Below are positions 23,391 through 31,633 of a stretch of DNA of 45,026 nucleotides, piece by piece. Made by a program: the position numbers and the translations under genes. How positions within the stretch are numbered: position 1 is the stretch's first letter; each line of letters starts with the position of its first letter. Source of the DNA: Micromonospora sp. HK10 (GTDB lineage: Bacteria > Actinomycetota > Actinomycetes > Mycobacteriales > Micromonosporaceae); contig NZ_KQ058838.1 of NCBI RefSeq assembly GCF_000982955.1, positions 1 through 45,026 on the forward strand. The letters are read 5' to 3'. Under the pieces are notes generated by a model. That model searched no databases and was not told where the DNA came from. It saw only the letters and a program-made list of their open reading frames with translations.

Positions 23391-24087
23391 GCCCCGTCCC
23401 ACCGTCGCCGACTTCCACCGGGTCAACCGGGGCGGTGGCCTGTTCAGCGAGTCGATCAGCCAGTGGATCGGGGCGGCCTTCGCGCTGGTCGCCCAGCGCC
23501 TGGGGCTGCACCCCACCGCGCTGACCCTGGCCAACCTGGTGCTGGGGCTGGCCGCTTCGGTGACCGTGGTGGCGCTCGCCGACGACGTGGCCGCCGGCAC
23601 CGTACCGGCCTGGGTGGTCGGGCTGGTCGCCCTGGTCGCGTGGCAGCTCGCGTACGCGCTGGACTGCGCCGACGGGCAGCTGGCCCGGGTGACCGGTCAG
23701 CGCAGCGCGGCCGGCGCCCGGATCGACGTGCTCTGCGACGTGGCCGCCCAGATCGCCCTGGTGGCGGCGCTGTCAGCCACGGCGGTGGCGCAGCGCCCGG
23801 AGACGCCGACCTGGCTGGTCGCCCTCTTCGCGGGCACCTGGATGGTCAACCTGGTGACGTCGGTGATGCAGTCCGGCCCGAACGCGGCCAGCATGGTCAC
23901 GTCGACGTCGCTGCCGGTCCGGCTGGTGAAGCTGGTCCGCGACTACGGCGCGGTCATCTTCGTGGCGGCGCTGGTGCTGATCTTCGCCCCCGCCCTGGTG
24001 TTCTGGGTGATCGTGGCGTTCACGGTGGTCAACGGCGGCTTCCTGCTGGCCAGCATCGCCTTCTCGGCCCGCGAGTCCTTCCGCTGA
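23365..24087 (+). CDS. CDP-alcohol phosphatidyltransferase family membrane enzyme
   Basis: 240 residues; GTG 23365 overlaps the dehydrogenase gene by 26 nt. The complete family motif D-G-x2-A-R-x8-G-x3-D-x3-D is at residues 103-125 (DGQLAR, then G117, D121, D125). About six membrane helices surround it. It transfers a phospho-alcohol from a CDP-alcohol, releasing CMP. With the two genes before it, it can use the CDP-alcohol made by the operon to build a phospholipid or a phosphodiester-linked solute or polymer. Alternatively it uses CDP-diacylglycerol and an alcohol. Confidence 0.9.
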   Translation: MPSATTLAEPRPTVADFHRVNRGGGLFSESISQWIGAAFALVAQRLGLHPTALTLANLVLGLAASVTVVALADDVAAGTVPAWVVGLVALVAWQLAYALDCADGQLARVTGQRSAAGARIDVLCDVAAQIALVAALSATAVAQRPETPTWLVALFAGTWMVNLVTSVMQSGPNAASMVTSTSLPVRLVKLVRDYGAVIFVAALVLIFAPALVFWVIVAFTVVNGGFLLASIAFSARESFR

Positions 24088-24225
24088 CCTGGCCTCGCGC
24101 CGCCGCCTCGCCCGGGCGGGTGGGCCCGGCGCCGTCGCCGGCTTCGCCGGCATCCTGCTGACCGCCGAGCCCGGCGCCGGCCTGCGTTCGGGCGCGACCA
24201 CACCGGAGAGGCGTCGGGGGACGGC

Positions 24226-24261
24226 GGGTGCGGCCCCTCCGTCGCCGGAAGGGCCGCACCC
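24226..24261. terminator. Bidirectional terminator hairpin
   Basis: GGGTGCGGCCC (24226-24236) pairs with GGGCCGCACCC (24251-24261), with a 14-nt loop. It lies between the convergent CDP-alcohol operon and the GH30 gene. Confidence 0.78.
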
Positions 24262-24288
24262 GGTGGTCCGTCGGTTTCCCGGGCGCGG

Positions 24289-25986
24289 TCAGGCCACCGT
24301 GCAGGGGATGCCGTTGAGGGTGAAGGCGGTCGGTTCGGCGGTGTTGCCCGTGTGGCTCGCCTGGAAGCCGATGTCGATGGTCGCGCCGGGGGCGATCGTG
24401 GCGTTGTAGTCGACGTTGCGGGCGCTCACCTGGCCGCTGGCGGGCGAGTAGGTGGCGTTCCAGCCCGAGGTGATGGACTGCCCCGAGGGCAGGGTGAAGG
24501 CCAGCGTCCAGCCGTTGATCGCCGAGGTGCCGGTGTTGGTGATGCCGATGCTGGCGGTGAGGCCGGAATTCCAGCTGTTCACCGTGTAGGTGACCCGGGG
24601 GCCGGTGCCACCGGTTGTGGGCGTGGGGGTCGGACTGGCCGGCGGGGTGGTCGGCGGCGGGGTGGTGGGCGGCGGCGTTCCGGTGACGCTGGTCACGAAG
24701 GTCATGATGCTGCGGGCGGGCAGCGTGACGGTGAGGGAGCCGTTCGTCATGGTGAGCGCGCTCTGCGGGGCGACGGTCCGGCTCCCGTCGGTGAGCCAGT
24801 TCGAGACGCTTCCGGACGCGGTGGCGCCCGACAGGGTGAACTGTTGGCTCACCGACGAGGTGTTCTTGTTGACGGCGACGATGACGACGGTGTCGCCACC
24901 CCGGTACGCCGAGACGTAGACGTTCGATGCCGGGTTCGCCGTCGCGTCGATCCGGTCGTAACCGGGTCGTACGAACCGGGCGAAGTGCGCCATCATGGCG
25001 CCCCGCTTGCTGATCTGGCCGTCCTCCCGCATGGGGCCGTAGCTGCGCCGCAGGTACCACCAGACGTATGCCTGGAACTCGGCGTCCACCATCGCGCGAT
25101 GGATGTGCTCGCCCACGTCGAGCGCCTCGGGCCAGGCGTCGCCCGAGTTGGCGTTGCTGTTCGGGTAGTAGACCTCGGTCATCCAGAGTTCTTTGCCGGC
25201 ACCCTTCTGGGTGAAGAGGGGGTACGGGAAGTTCGAGTACGGCGTGCCGTAGAGGTGGGCCCCGATGATGTCCACGTTGGCCAGCGCGACGGGGTCGTTG
25301 AGGATCGGGTCGGACATGGACTTGACGTACTGGAAGGACTCGGGCGCCATGACCCTGGTGCCGATCGAGCCGGCGTTCTCCCGCAGGAACCGGACGATCT
25401 CGCTGCTGGTCCACCAGGTCCAGTCGTGCGCGTAGTCGGGCTCGTTCTGCACGGAGATGGCGTACAGGTTCACCCCGTTGTTGCGCAGGTAGGTGGTGAA
25501 GTCGTTCAGGTGCTGGGCGTAGGCGGCGTACGAGCTGTACCGCAGCCGCTTCGCGTTGGTCTGACTGCCGCGCACGAAGGTCTCGATCATGCTGGCGGGA
25601 GGGTTCCACGGCGACGCGAAGACGGTCACCCCGAGTTCGGCCGCGCGCTTCGCCGTCGCCAGGTCACGGCCGAAGTCCGCCTGACTCTCGCCGACGGGGA
25701 TGCGCAGGATGGAGAACCCCAGCCGCCCCTCGCCGGTGCCGAACGCCGTCTCCCGCTGGGCGGCCGTCAGGTCGCCGATCCAGGCCGCGTGGGTCATGGC
25801 GCCGTAGCCCTTGATCGTCTGCCGCCGCGCGGACAGGTTGATGGTCGCCGGTGCGGCCGAGGCTCTCGTGGCTCCCAGCAGGGTCGCCGCCGCCGCGACC
25901 GGCACGGCCCCGATCGTGGTCAGGACGGTTCTCCGGCGCAGCAGTCGCCGCTCGCCGCCGCCCGACTCGTGCTGATTTTGCGTCAT
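24289..25986 (-). CDS. GH30 (glucurono)xylanase with CBM2, Tat-exported
   Basis: 565 residues. ATG 25986 follows GGAGGAG at 8 nt. Twin-arginine signal: LLRRRTVLTTIG (15-26) then a hydrophobic core ending ASA (about 44). The GH30 TIM barrel (about 50-345) has acid/base Glu182 in SVQNEPDYAHDW and nucleophile Glu271 in WMTEVYYP; a beta-sandwich side domain follows (to about 435). A Pro/Thr linker and a CBM2 (about 463-565) complete it. GH30_8 enzymes cut glucuronoxylan; subfamily 8 is inferred from motif spacing. Tat export implies folding before secretion, unlike most xylanases. An imperfect LacI-type operator lies about 150 nt upstream. Confidence 0.92.
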   Translation of the reverse strand: MTQNQHESGGGERRLLRRRTVLTTIGAVPVAAAATLLGATRASAAPATINLSARRQTIKGYGAMTHAAWIGDLTAAQRETAFGTGEGRLGFSILRIPVGESQADFGRDLATAKRAAELGVTVFASPWNPPASMIETFVRGSQTNAKRLRYSSYAAYAQHLNDFTTYLRNNGVNLYAISVQNEPDYAHDWTWWTSSEIVRFLRENAGSIGTRVMAPESFQYVKSMSDPILNDPVALANVDIIGAHLYGTPYSNFPYPLFTQKGAGKELWMTEVYYPNSNANSGDAWPEALDVGEHIHRAMVDAEFQAYVWWYLRRSYGPMREDGQISKRGAMMAHFARFVRPGYDRIDATANPASNVYVSAYRGGDTVVIVAVNKNTSSVSQQFTLSGATASGSVSNWLTDGSRTVAPQSALTMTNGSLTVTLPARSIMTFVTSVTGTPPPTTPPPTTPPASPTPTPTTGGTGPRVTYTVNSWNSGLTASIGITNTGTSAINGWTLAFTLPSGQSITSGWNATYSPASGQVSARNVDYNATIAPGATIDIGFQASHTGNTAEPTAFTLNGIPCTVA

Positions 25987-26133
25987 GGTGCGTTCTCCTC
26001 CTGGCTGGTGGTGGTGAGACGCGCGCCTTTCCCGGTCCGGTCGGGTCCGGTCGGCACCGCTCTCCAGCGTCGCCTGGGGGCTGCCCTTGACCCCGGCGTC
26101 AATGACCTGTCGGCTCTCATCGACTGACGCCAC

Positions 26134-26147
26134 TGTTATCGCTAACA
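26134..26147 (-). promoter_or_regulatory. LacI-family-type operator upstream of the GH30 gene
   Basis: TGTTATCGCTAACA, a 14-bp palindrome with one mismatched pair and a central CG, as LacI-family regulators prefer. It is in the 305-bp region 25987-26291, which otherwise holds no gene, only hairpins at 26185-26210 and about 26245-26270 near the GT4 stop. Confidence 0.5.
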
Positions 26148-26244
26148 AAATCGGAGCTTAGGTTCCTCGCGCAGCACGGGTCAAGCGCTCCCACCGGCTC
26201 CGGTGAGCGCCAGGAAGGCGCGTGTGACACCACCGGCGCGTCGT

Positions 26245-26270
26245 CCACCGCCGACCACGCCGGTCGGTGG
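26245..26270 (-). terminator. Hairpin after the GT4 gene
   Basis: CCGACC (26251-26256) and GGTCGG (26262-26267), extended by CCACC/GGTGG-type pairing, 22 nt past the GT4 stop on the minus strand. A second stem (26185-26210, CACCGG/CCGGTG plus GCGCT/AGCGC) follows. Confidence 0.45.
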
Positions 26271-26291
26271 AACAGCACGGGTGGTGCCGGG

Positions 26292-27542
26292 TCAGCGCAG
26301 CGAGGCGTACACGTCGATCAGGCGTTTCGTGAGCACGTCCGGGTGGAAGGTGTGCTCGTAGCGCGCGCGGGCGGCCGGAGCCAGGGCCGCCGCCCCGGCC
26401 CGCGCCACCGGCAGCGCGGCGGCCAGCGCCGCCGGCTCCGGGGCCACCACCCAGCCCGCCTCGCCCGGCTTCACCCCGTGCGGCAGCGGGACGGAGCCCA
26501 CGCCCGGGGTGGCGGTGGCGACGGCGGCCGGGCCGGTGCCGGCGGGCTCGCGGGGGGCGTCCGCCCCGACCAGGTACGGGATGCCGCCGAGCGCGGTGCC
26601 GAGCACCGGCCGCCCGCTCGCCATCGCCTCCAGGATCACGGTGGGCAGCACGTCGTGCCAGGTCGAGGCGGCCACGATCACGGCGCTGGCCTCGACCGCC
26701 GCGCGGACCCCGGCGCGGTCCAGCGACCCGAGGTACGTCACGTCGGCGCGCTCGGCGGCCGCGGCCTCGGCCAGGTGGCGCAGCTCGCCGTCGCCGGCGA
26801 TGCGCAGCGGGCCGAGCGAGCCGTCCGGGTGCCGTCGCCAGGCGTCCAGCAGCAGGCCGAGCCCCTTCTCGGGGGAGAGCCGGGCCAGGTAGAGGAAGCC
26901 GTCGCCGAGCGGGGCGGGCGTACCCGGGTCGGGAATGCCGTTGGGCTTGACCACGATCCGCTCGTCCGGGATGCCGTAGTCGCGCAGGTGATCGGCGACC
27001 GCCGTGGTGAGCGCGATGAACCGGTCCACCGACTTCCAGGTGGGGCGGTGCACGGCGAGCGTGGTGGCCATCAGCGCGCTCTGCGCCCGGGAGTCGCGGT
27101 AGCAGCGGTGCACGATCGCCGGCACGCCCAGCGCCCGGCCCCGGCAGTCCTGGCAGATCACGCCGTCGCGGAAGTAGAGCCCGGAGGAGCAGACCTGCCG
27201 GTAGTTGTGCACGGTCTGCACCACCGGCACCCCCCGCTTGTGCGCGGTCCGCACCACCCAGGGCGAGAGCAGCGGGTACGGGTTGTGCAGGTGCAGCACG
27301 TCGGGCCGGTGCTCGACCAGCAGCCGGTCGAGGTCGTGCTGGGCCTGGGGGGCCCAGATCGGGGAGATCGGCAGCAGCGCCTTGGCCGCCTTCGACATGG
27401 TGGGGATCTCGTCGGAGCTGCGCAGGAACGGCAGCACCTCCACCCCGGCGGCGGTGAGCTGGGCGATCTCGGCGTCGACGATGGTGTTCTCGCCGGAGGG
27501 CTGGGCTTCCCGGTACCGGTTGTGCGCCACCACGATTCTCAC
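26292..27542 (-). CDS. GT4-family glycosyltransferase
   Basis: 416 residues from GTG 27542 (MRIVVAHNRY). GT-B fold: N-terminal glycosyltransferase-4-like domain (1-185) with the actinobacterial Cys pattern CSSGLYFRDGVICQDC ending in HRCYRDSRAQSA, then a C-terminal GT1 domain (200-380) with LYLARLSPEKGL and the nucleotide-sugar EX7E-like region VILEAMASGRPVLGT. Cytosolic or membrane peripheral; probably builds an exported glycan. Its start codon lies at the edge of a 56-bp tandem duplication, and the SD is weak. Confidence 0.9.
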   Translation of the reverse strand: MRIVVAHNRYREAQPSGENTIVDAEIAQLTAAGVEVLPFLRSSDEIPTMSKAAKALLPISPIWAPQAQHDLDRLLVEHRPDVLHLHNPYPLLSPWVVRTAHKRGVPVVQTVHNYRQVCSSGLYFRDGVICQDCRGRALGVPAIVHRCYRDSRAQSALMATTLAVHRPTWKSVDRFIALTTAVADHLRDYGIPDERIVVKPNGIPDPGTPAPLGDGFLYLARLSPEKGLGLLLDAWRRHPDGSLGPLRIAGDGELRHLAEAAAAERADVTYLGSLDRAGVRAAVEASAVIVAASTWHDVLPTVILEAMASGRPVLGTALGGIPYLVGADAPREPAGTGPAAVATATPGVGSVPLPHGVKPGEAGWVVAPEPAALAAALPVARAGAAALAPAARARYEHTFHPDVLTKRLIDVYASLR

Positions 27543-27651
27543 GGAGCTTGCCTTTCGTTCGCGACTGCGGGACTCGCAAGCTCATTCCTCACGCTCACGG
27601 AGCTTGCCTTTCGTTCGCGACTGCGGGACTCGCAAGCTCATTCCTCACGCT
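27540..27651. repeat. Exact 56-bp tandem duplication covering the GT4 start codon
   Basis: Copies at 27540-27595 and 27596-27651 are identical, and CACGG begins a third. Each unit contains GAGCTTGC and GCAAGCTC as inverted arms about 25 nt apart. The GT4 start (27540-27542) is the first three bases of copy 1, so the array is the shared upstream region of the divergent GT4 and Fpg genes. From memory, this unit resembles a common Micromonosporaceae intergenic repeat. Confidence 0.93.
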
Positions 27652-27666
27652 CACGGGAAAGAAGGC

Positions 27667-27672
27667 TACCGT
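27667..27672 (+). promoter_or_regulatory. Leaderless -10 (TACCGT) of the Fpg/Nei gene
   Basis: TACCGT, 6 nt, GTG at 27679; identical spacing to the Nudix-remnant promoter. It lies just past the 56-bp duplication. Confidence 0.5.
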
Positions 27673-27678
27673 TGGACG

Positions 27679-28539
27679 GTGCCTGAATTACCGGAGGTGG
27701 AAGCGCTCGCCGGCTATCTGCGCGAGCGCGCGGTGGGCCGGCGCGTCGAGCGCGTCGAGGTTGCCGCGATCAGTGCCCTGAAGACGTACGACCCGCCGCC
27801 GAGCGCGGTGGCTGGGCAGGCCGTGACCGGTGCGGGCCGGCACGGCAAGTTCCTCGACGTGCTCTTCGAGGGCGGGCTGCACCTGGTCGTGCACCTGGCC
27901 CGCGCGGGCTGGCTGCACTACCGGGAGGCGTTTCCGTCGACCACTCCGCTGCGCCCGGGCAAGGGCCCGGTGGCGCTGCGGGTCCGGCTCGACGACGGCT
28001 CCGGGTTCGACCTGACCGAGGCCGGCACCCAGAAGAAGCTGGCCGCGTACCTGGTGACCGATCCGGCGCAGGTGCCGGGGGTGGCCAAGCTGGGGCCGGA
28101 CGCGCTCGGTGCCGACCTGGCCACCTTCGCCGAGCGGCTCCGCAGCCGGCGCGGGCAGGTCAAGGGGGTGCTGACCGACCAGGCGGTGCTGGCCGGCGTG
28201 GGTAACGCGTACTCCGACGAGATCCTGCACGCGGCGAAGCTCTCGCCGTTCGCGCTCACCGACCGGCTCACGGACGACCAGCTCGCCACCCTGCACGCGG
28301 CGACCCGGGCCGTGCTCGGTGACGCGGTCCGGCGGTCGATGGGGCAGCGGGCCGCCGAGTTGAAGGGCGAGAAGCGCTCCGGGCTGAAGGTCCACGCCCG
28401 GAAGGGCCTGCCCTGCCCGGTATGTGGCGATCTGGTGCGCGAGGTTTCGTTCGCCGATTCGAGCCTCCAGTACTGCCCCACCTGCCAGACCGGGGGCAAA
28501 CCACTCGCTGACCGTCGGTTGTCCCGCCTCGTACGGTGA
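27679..28539 (+). CDS. Fpg/Nei-family DNA glycosylase/AP lyase
   Basis: 286 residues. GTG 27679 gives the catalytic N-terminus PELPEVEAL (Pro2 Schiff-base nucleophile, Glu3). A Lys in GRHGKFLDV, an H2TH region (QAVLAGVGNAYSDEILH) and a C-terminal four-Cys zinc finger (CPVC, then CPTC, with the DNA-binding loop between) are present. It excises oxidised bases such as 8-oxoG or oxidised pyrimidines. Sequence does not decide between Fpg and Nei specificity; actinobacteria have several such paralogs. Confidence 0.93.
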   Translation: MPELPEVEALAGYLRERAVGRRVERVEVAAISALKTYDPPPSAVAGQAVTGAGRHGKFLDVLFEGGLHLVVHLARAGWLHYREAFPSTTPLRPGKGPVALRVRLDDGSGFDLTEAGTQKKLAAYLVTDPAQVPGVAKLGPDALGADLATFAERLRSRRGQVKGVLTDQAVLAGVGNAYSDEILHAAKLSPFALTDRLTDDQLATLHAATRAVLGDAVRRSMGQRAAELKGEKRSGLKVHARKGLPCPVCGDLVREVSFADSSLQYCPTCQTGGKPLADRRLSRLVR

Positions 28540-28865
28540 GTAACCCCACCCTGCGATTACGGAGAGGAATCGGCCCGGGATCTCCGAAGCTCCCGTCTGC
28601 TCCTCTACCGGGGCCGTCATCCATCGGTATAGTGGCCCGGTCCCCGGCTTCACAACCGATACGGAGCCGGCCAGATCCCCGCGAGCACCGACGGACGGCA
28701 CTTCCCTTCGGGAGGCCGTCCCGGCCGGGCCCGGCGTGGGAGACTGGGACGGTGGGCGACCCGGGCCCTCACTGCGAGTGAGGACGCGTGTCATGCGGGA
28801 GGACATGGGTTGAGGTGACGACAAGCCTCCAGCGCCCGGTAACCAACACAGGCCGGAGCAAGAGC
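28540..28865 (+). other. 326-bp structured leader region before the sugar transferase gene
   Basis: TATAGT (28628-28633) is a likely -10. The transcript would have a leader of about 225 nt with two clear hairpins: GGACGGC/GCCGTCC (28693-28721) around a TTCG-type loop, and a perfect CCTCACT-GCG-AGTGAGG (28767-28783). At 28797-28813 an SD-like GGGAGG is followed by ATG GGT TGA, a two-codon ORF. No known riboswitch class was recognised. Other GTG starts for the gene at 28788 and 28815 lie in this region. Confidence 0.5.
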
Positions 28866-30377
28866 GTGCGGCACGTCGACAGCTTCGAGATCCAGCCGCC
28901 GACACCGCCGTCGCACAACGGCGTACCCCGGTCGGCTTGGGCCCGTGCCCGCCGGCGGGTGTCCCGCTGGCACCGCCCCTACACCGCGCTGCTGCTCCTG
29001 CTCGACTTCGCCGCGGTGGTGGTGGCCGACTGGATCGCCCAGGAGGCGTTCGGCCAGGCCCGGGCCGGCTTCTACAACGCCCAGGAAGACCCGACCTGGT
29101 TCTACACCGTGGCGTTCGTGCTGCTGCCGCTCGGCTGGCTGGTCCTGCTCTGGGGCAACCGGGCGTACGACCGGCGCTACCTCGGGCTGGGCCCCGACGA
29201 GTTCAAGCGGGTGGTCCGCGCCGGGGTGGCGGTCGCCGCCACGGTGTCGTTCCTCGCCTTCGCCACCAAGACCGACCTCTCCCGCTACACGGTGGGCTTC
29301 GCCCTGCTCGGCGCGTTGCTGCTGATCCTGGTGGAGCGCTTCCTGGCGCGCTTCCTGCTGCACGCGATCCGCCGCCAGGCCGGCCAGGCCGGGCACCGGA
29401 TGGTGCTGATCGGCACCCTGCCGGAGTGCCTGGAGGTCTACACCGCGGTCACCCGCAACCCCAGCGCCGGCCTGGTGCCGGTGGCGATCCACCTCACCGA
29501 CGGGTACGCCGCGGCGCGCGGCATCGAGACTCCCGTGCCGGTCTATGCCGGCCGGGACGTGCTCGCCCTGGTCCGCGAGGTCGGCGGGGACACCATCGCG
29601 GTCTGCGGCTCGGCCAGCGCCGAGCCCGGCGAGCTGCGCCGGCTGGCCTGGCAGCTGGAGGGCTCCGGCGTCGACCTGGTGGTCGCGCCCCAACTCACCG
29701 ACATCGCCGGGCCTCGGGTGCACATCCGCCCGATCGAGGGCCTGCCGCTGCTGCACGTCGAGGAGCCGACGCTGTCGGGCCCGGCGCTGCTGGTCAAGAA
29801 CCTGATGGACCGGGTCGCCGCCGGGCTCGGCCTGGTGCTGCTGATCCCGCTCTTCGCGGCCGTGGCGCTCGCCATCCGGATCTCCGACCCCGGGCCGGTC
29901 TTCTTCCGGCAGCCCCGGGTCGGGCACGAGGGGCGGACCTTCCGGGTCTGGAAGTTCCGGACCATGTACGTCGACGCCGAGGAGCGCCTGGCCAGCCTGG
30001 TCGACCAGAACGAGACCGACGGCCTGCTGTTCAAGATGAAGCAGGACCCGCGGGTCTTCCCGGTGGGCCGGTTCCTGCGCGCCTCCTCGCTGGACGAGCT
30101 GCCCCAGCTGATCAACGTGCTCTGGGGCGAGATGTCCCTGGTCGGGCCGCGCCCGCTCCCCGCCGACGACGGCGACTTCCTGGGCGACGTGCGGCGCCGG
30201 CTGCTGGTCCGCCCCGGGATCACCGGCCTGTGGCAGGTCTCCGGCCGCTCCGACCTGTCCTGGGACGAGGCGGTCCGGCTCGACCTCTACTACGTCGACA
30301 ACTGGTCGCTGGCGTACGACCTGAGCATCCTGTGGCGGACCGTCGGGGTGGTGCTCGCCCGCAAGGGCGCGTACTAG
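28866..30377 (+). CDS. Polyprenyl-phosphate sugar-1-phosphate transferase (exopolysaccharide initiation)
   Basis: 503 residues. GTG 28866 follows GGAG at 7 nt; in-frame GTGs at 28788 and 28815 have poorer SDs. Four to five N-terminal membrane helices, a CoA-binding-like middle domain (VLIGTLPECLEVY), and a C-terminal bacterial sugar transferase domain: a TM helix, DPGPVFFRQPRVGHEG, FRVWKFRTM, LRASSLDELPQL, MSLVGPRPLP and PGITGLWQVSGRSD. It starts glycan synthesis by moving a hexose-1-phosphate onto undecaprenyl phosphate. With the nearby GT4 it suggests exopolysaccharide or wall glycan production. Confidence 0.94.
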   Translation: MRHVDSFEIQPPTPPSHNGVPRSAWARARRRVSRWHRPYTALLLLLDFAAVVVADWIAQEAFGQARAGFYNAQEDPTWFYTVAFVLLPLGWLVLLWGNRAYDRRYLGLGPDEFKRVVRAGVAVAATVSFLAFATKTDLSRYTVGFALLGALLLILVERFLARFLLHAIRRQAGQAGHRMVLIGTLPECLEVYTAVTRNPSAGLVPVAIHLTDGYAAARGIETPVPVYAGRDVLALVREVGGDTIAVCGSASAEPGELRRLAWQLEGSGVDLVVAPQLTDIAGPRVHIRPIEGLPLLHVEEPTLSGPALLVKNLMDRVAAGLGLVLLIPLFAAVALAIRISDPGPVFFRQPRVGHEGRTFRVWKFRTMYVDAEERLASLVDQNETDGLLFKMKQDPRVFPVGRFLRASSLDELPQLINVLWGEMSLVGPRPLPADDGDFLGDVRRRLLVRPGITGLWQVSGRSDLSWDEAVRLDLYYVDNWSLAYDLSILWRTVGVVLARKGAY

Positions 30378-30409
30378 CGCTACGGGGGCGTACCCGTCAG
30401 GATCGCTGC

Positions 30410-31633
30410 GTGGGTGCCAACCTCTCGGCCGTGTTCGGCGTCGTCTCGCTGGTCAGCGCGCTCGCCGCGGCGCTCTGGGCGGTGCTGCGGCTGCGCGGCC
30501 GCCGGGGCATCGCGACCGCCACCCAGCGCGCCACCTACGAGGTGCTGCACACCGCCGGCCTCGCCGCCGAGCCGCTGCGGGCCGGGTTGAGCAGCACGGG
30601 CGCGGCGAAGGCCGTACGCCATCTGCGGGCCCTGGTCGGTGCGGCCGGGCTGGCCCTGACGGACCGGGAGGCCCTGCTCGCGCTCGACGGGCGCGGGGCG
30701 CACCACGGCGACCAACTGCTCGCGGCGGCCCAGCGGGCGGCCGGCACCGGCCGGTCGACCGTGCTGCACGACGCGGAGCTGCAGTGCGACCTGGTGGACT
30801 GTCCGGTACGCGGCGCCGTGGTGGCCCCGCTGAGCGCGGACGGCCGGGTGGTCGGGGCGCTGGTGGCGATCGCCGACGAGCGGCCCGCCCCGGGGCTGGT
30901 GCAGGCCACCCTGGAGACCGCCCACTGGGCCGGTGACCAGCTCGCCCTCGCCGAGCTGGACTCGTCCCGGGAGCGCCTGGCCCGGGCCGAGGTACGCGCG
31001 CTGCGCGCCCAGATCAGCCCGCACTTCATCTACAACGCGCTGACCGCGATCGGTTCGTTCGTCCGGACCGACCCGGAGCGGGCCCGCGAGCTGATCCTGG
31101 AGTTCGCCGAGTTCACCCGCTACTCGTTCCGGGCGCACGGCGAGTTCACCACCCTCGCCGAGGAGCTGCGCTCGATCGACCGGTACCTGACCATCGAGCG
31201 GGCCCGGTTCGGCGAGCGGCTCCAGGTGCGGCTCCAGATCGCGCCGGAGGTGCTGCCGGTGACCCTGCCGTTCCTCTGCCTCCAGCCGCTGGTGGAGAAC
31301 GCCGTCCGGCACGGGTTGTCCCGCAAGCCGGGCACCGGCATGGTGAGCATCGAGGCCCGGGACGCGGGCGCGGAGTGCCACATCACGGTGGAGGACGACG
31401 GAGTGGGGATGGATCCGACCACGCTGACCGCCGGCATCGCCGAGCTGGCCGCGGACGGCGGTGACCCGACCGACGACCCGGGGCAGCACGTCGGTCTCTC
31501 GAACGTCGACGAGCGGCTCCGGTCGGTCTTCGGGGACCGGTTCGGCCTGGTCGTCGAGACCGGCCTGGGCTCGGGTACGAAGGTGAGCATGCGGGTGCCG
31601 AAGTTCCATCCCGGGGTACGGGCGACGTCATGA
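30410..31633 (+). CDS. LytS/BtsS-type sensor histidine kinase
   Basis: 407 residues. GTG 30410 follows AGGA at 8 nt. One N-terminal membrane helix (about 5-27), a GAF-like sensor region (about 45-165) with a cysteine pair (Cys126, Cys131 in QCDLVDCPVR), a His_kinase domain with phospho-acceptor His205 in AQISPHFIYNAL, and HATPase_c (LVENAVRHG, DDGVGMD, GLSNVDERL). Its stop overlaps the response-regulator start (ATGA). LytS/LytTR pairs often control carboxylate transporters, which lie downstream here. The cysteines might sense redox or metal (inference). Confidence 0.92.
   Translation: MGANLSAVFGVVSLVSALAAALWAVLRLRGRRGIATATQRATYEVLHTAGLAAEPLRAGLSSTGAAKAVRHLRALVGAAGLALTDREALLALDGRGAHHGDQLLAAAQRAAGTGRSTVLHDAELQCDLVDCPVRGAVVAPLSADGRVVGALVAIADERPAPGLVQATLETAHWAGDQLALAELDSSRERLARAEVRALRAQISPHFIYNALTAIGSFVRTDPERARELILEFAEFTRYSFRAHGEFTTLAEELRSIDRYLTIERARFGERLQVRLQIAPEVLPVTLPFLCLQPLVENAVRHGLSRKPGTGMVSIEARDAGAECHITVEDDGVGMDPTTLTAGIAELAADGGDPTDDPGQHVGLSNVDERLRSVFGDRFGLVVETGLGSGTKVSMRVPKFHPGVRATS

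Noticed and set aside
27540..27651. CRISPR-like repeats.
   Set aside because: Two adjacent identical units without spacers; not an array.
28805..28813. ATG GGT TGA as a real regulatory peptide.
   Set aside because: A two-codon ORF is expected by chance; mentioned only as part of the leader.
28540..28865. A ydaO/c-di-AMP or other known riboswitch.
   Set aside because: None of the conserved sequence blocks of the classes I know could be placed; only generic hairpins are visible.
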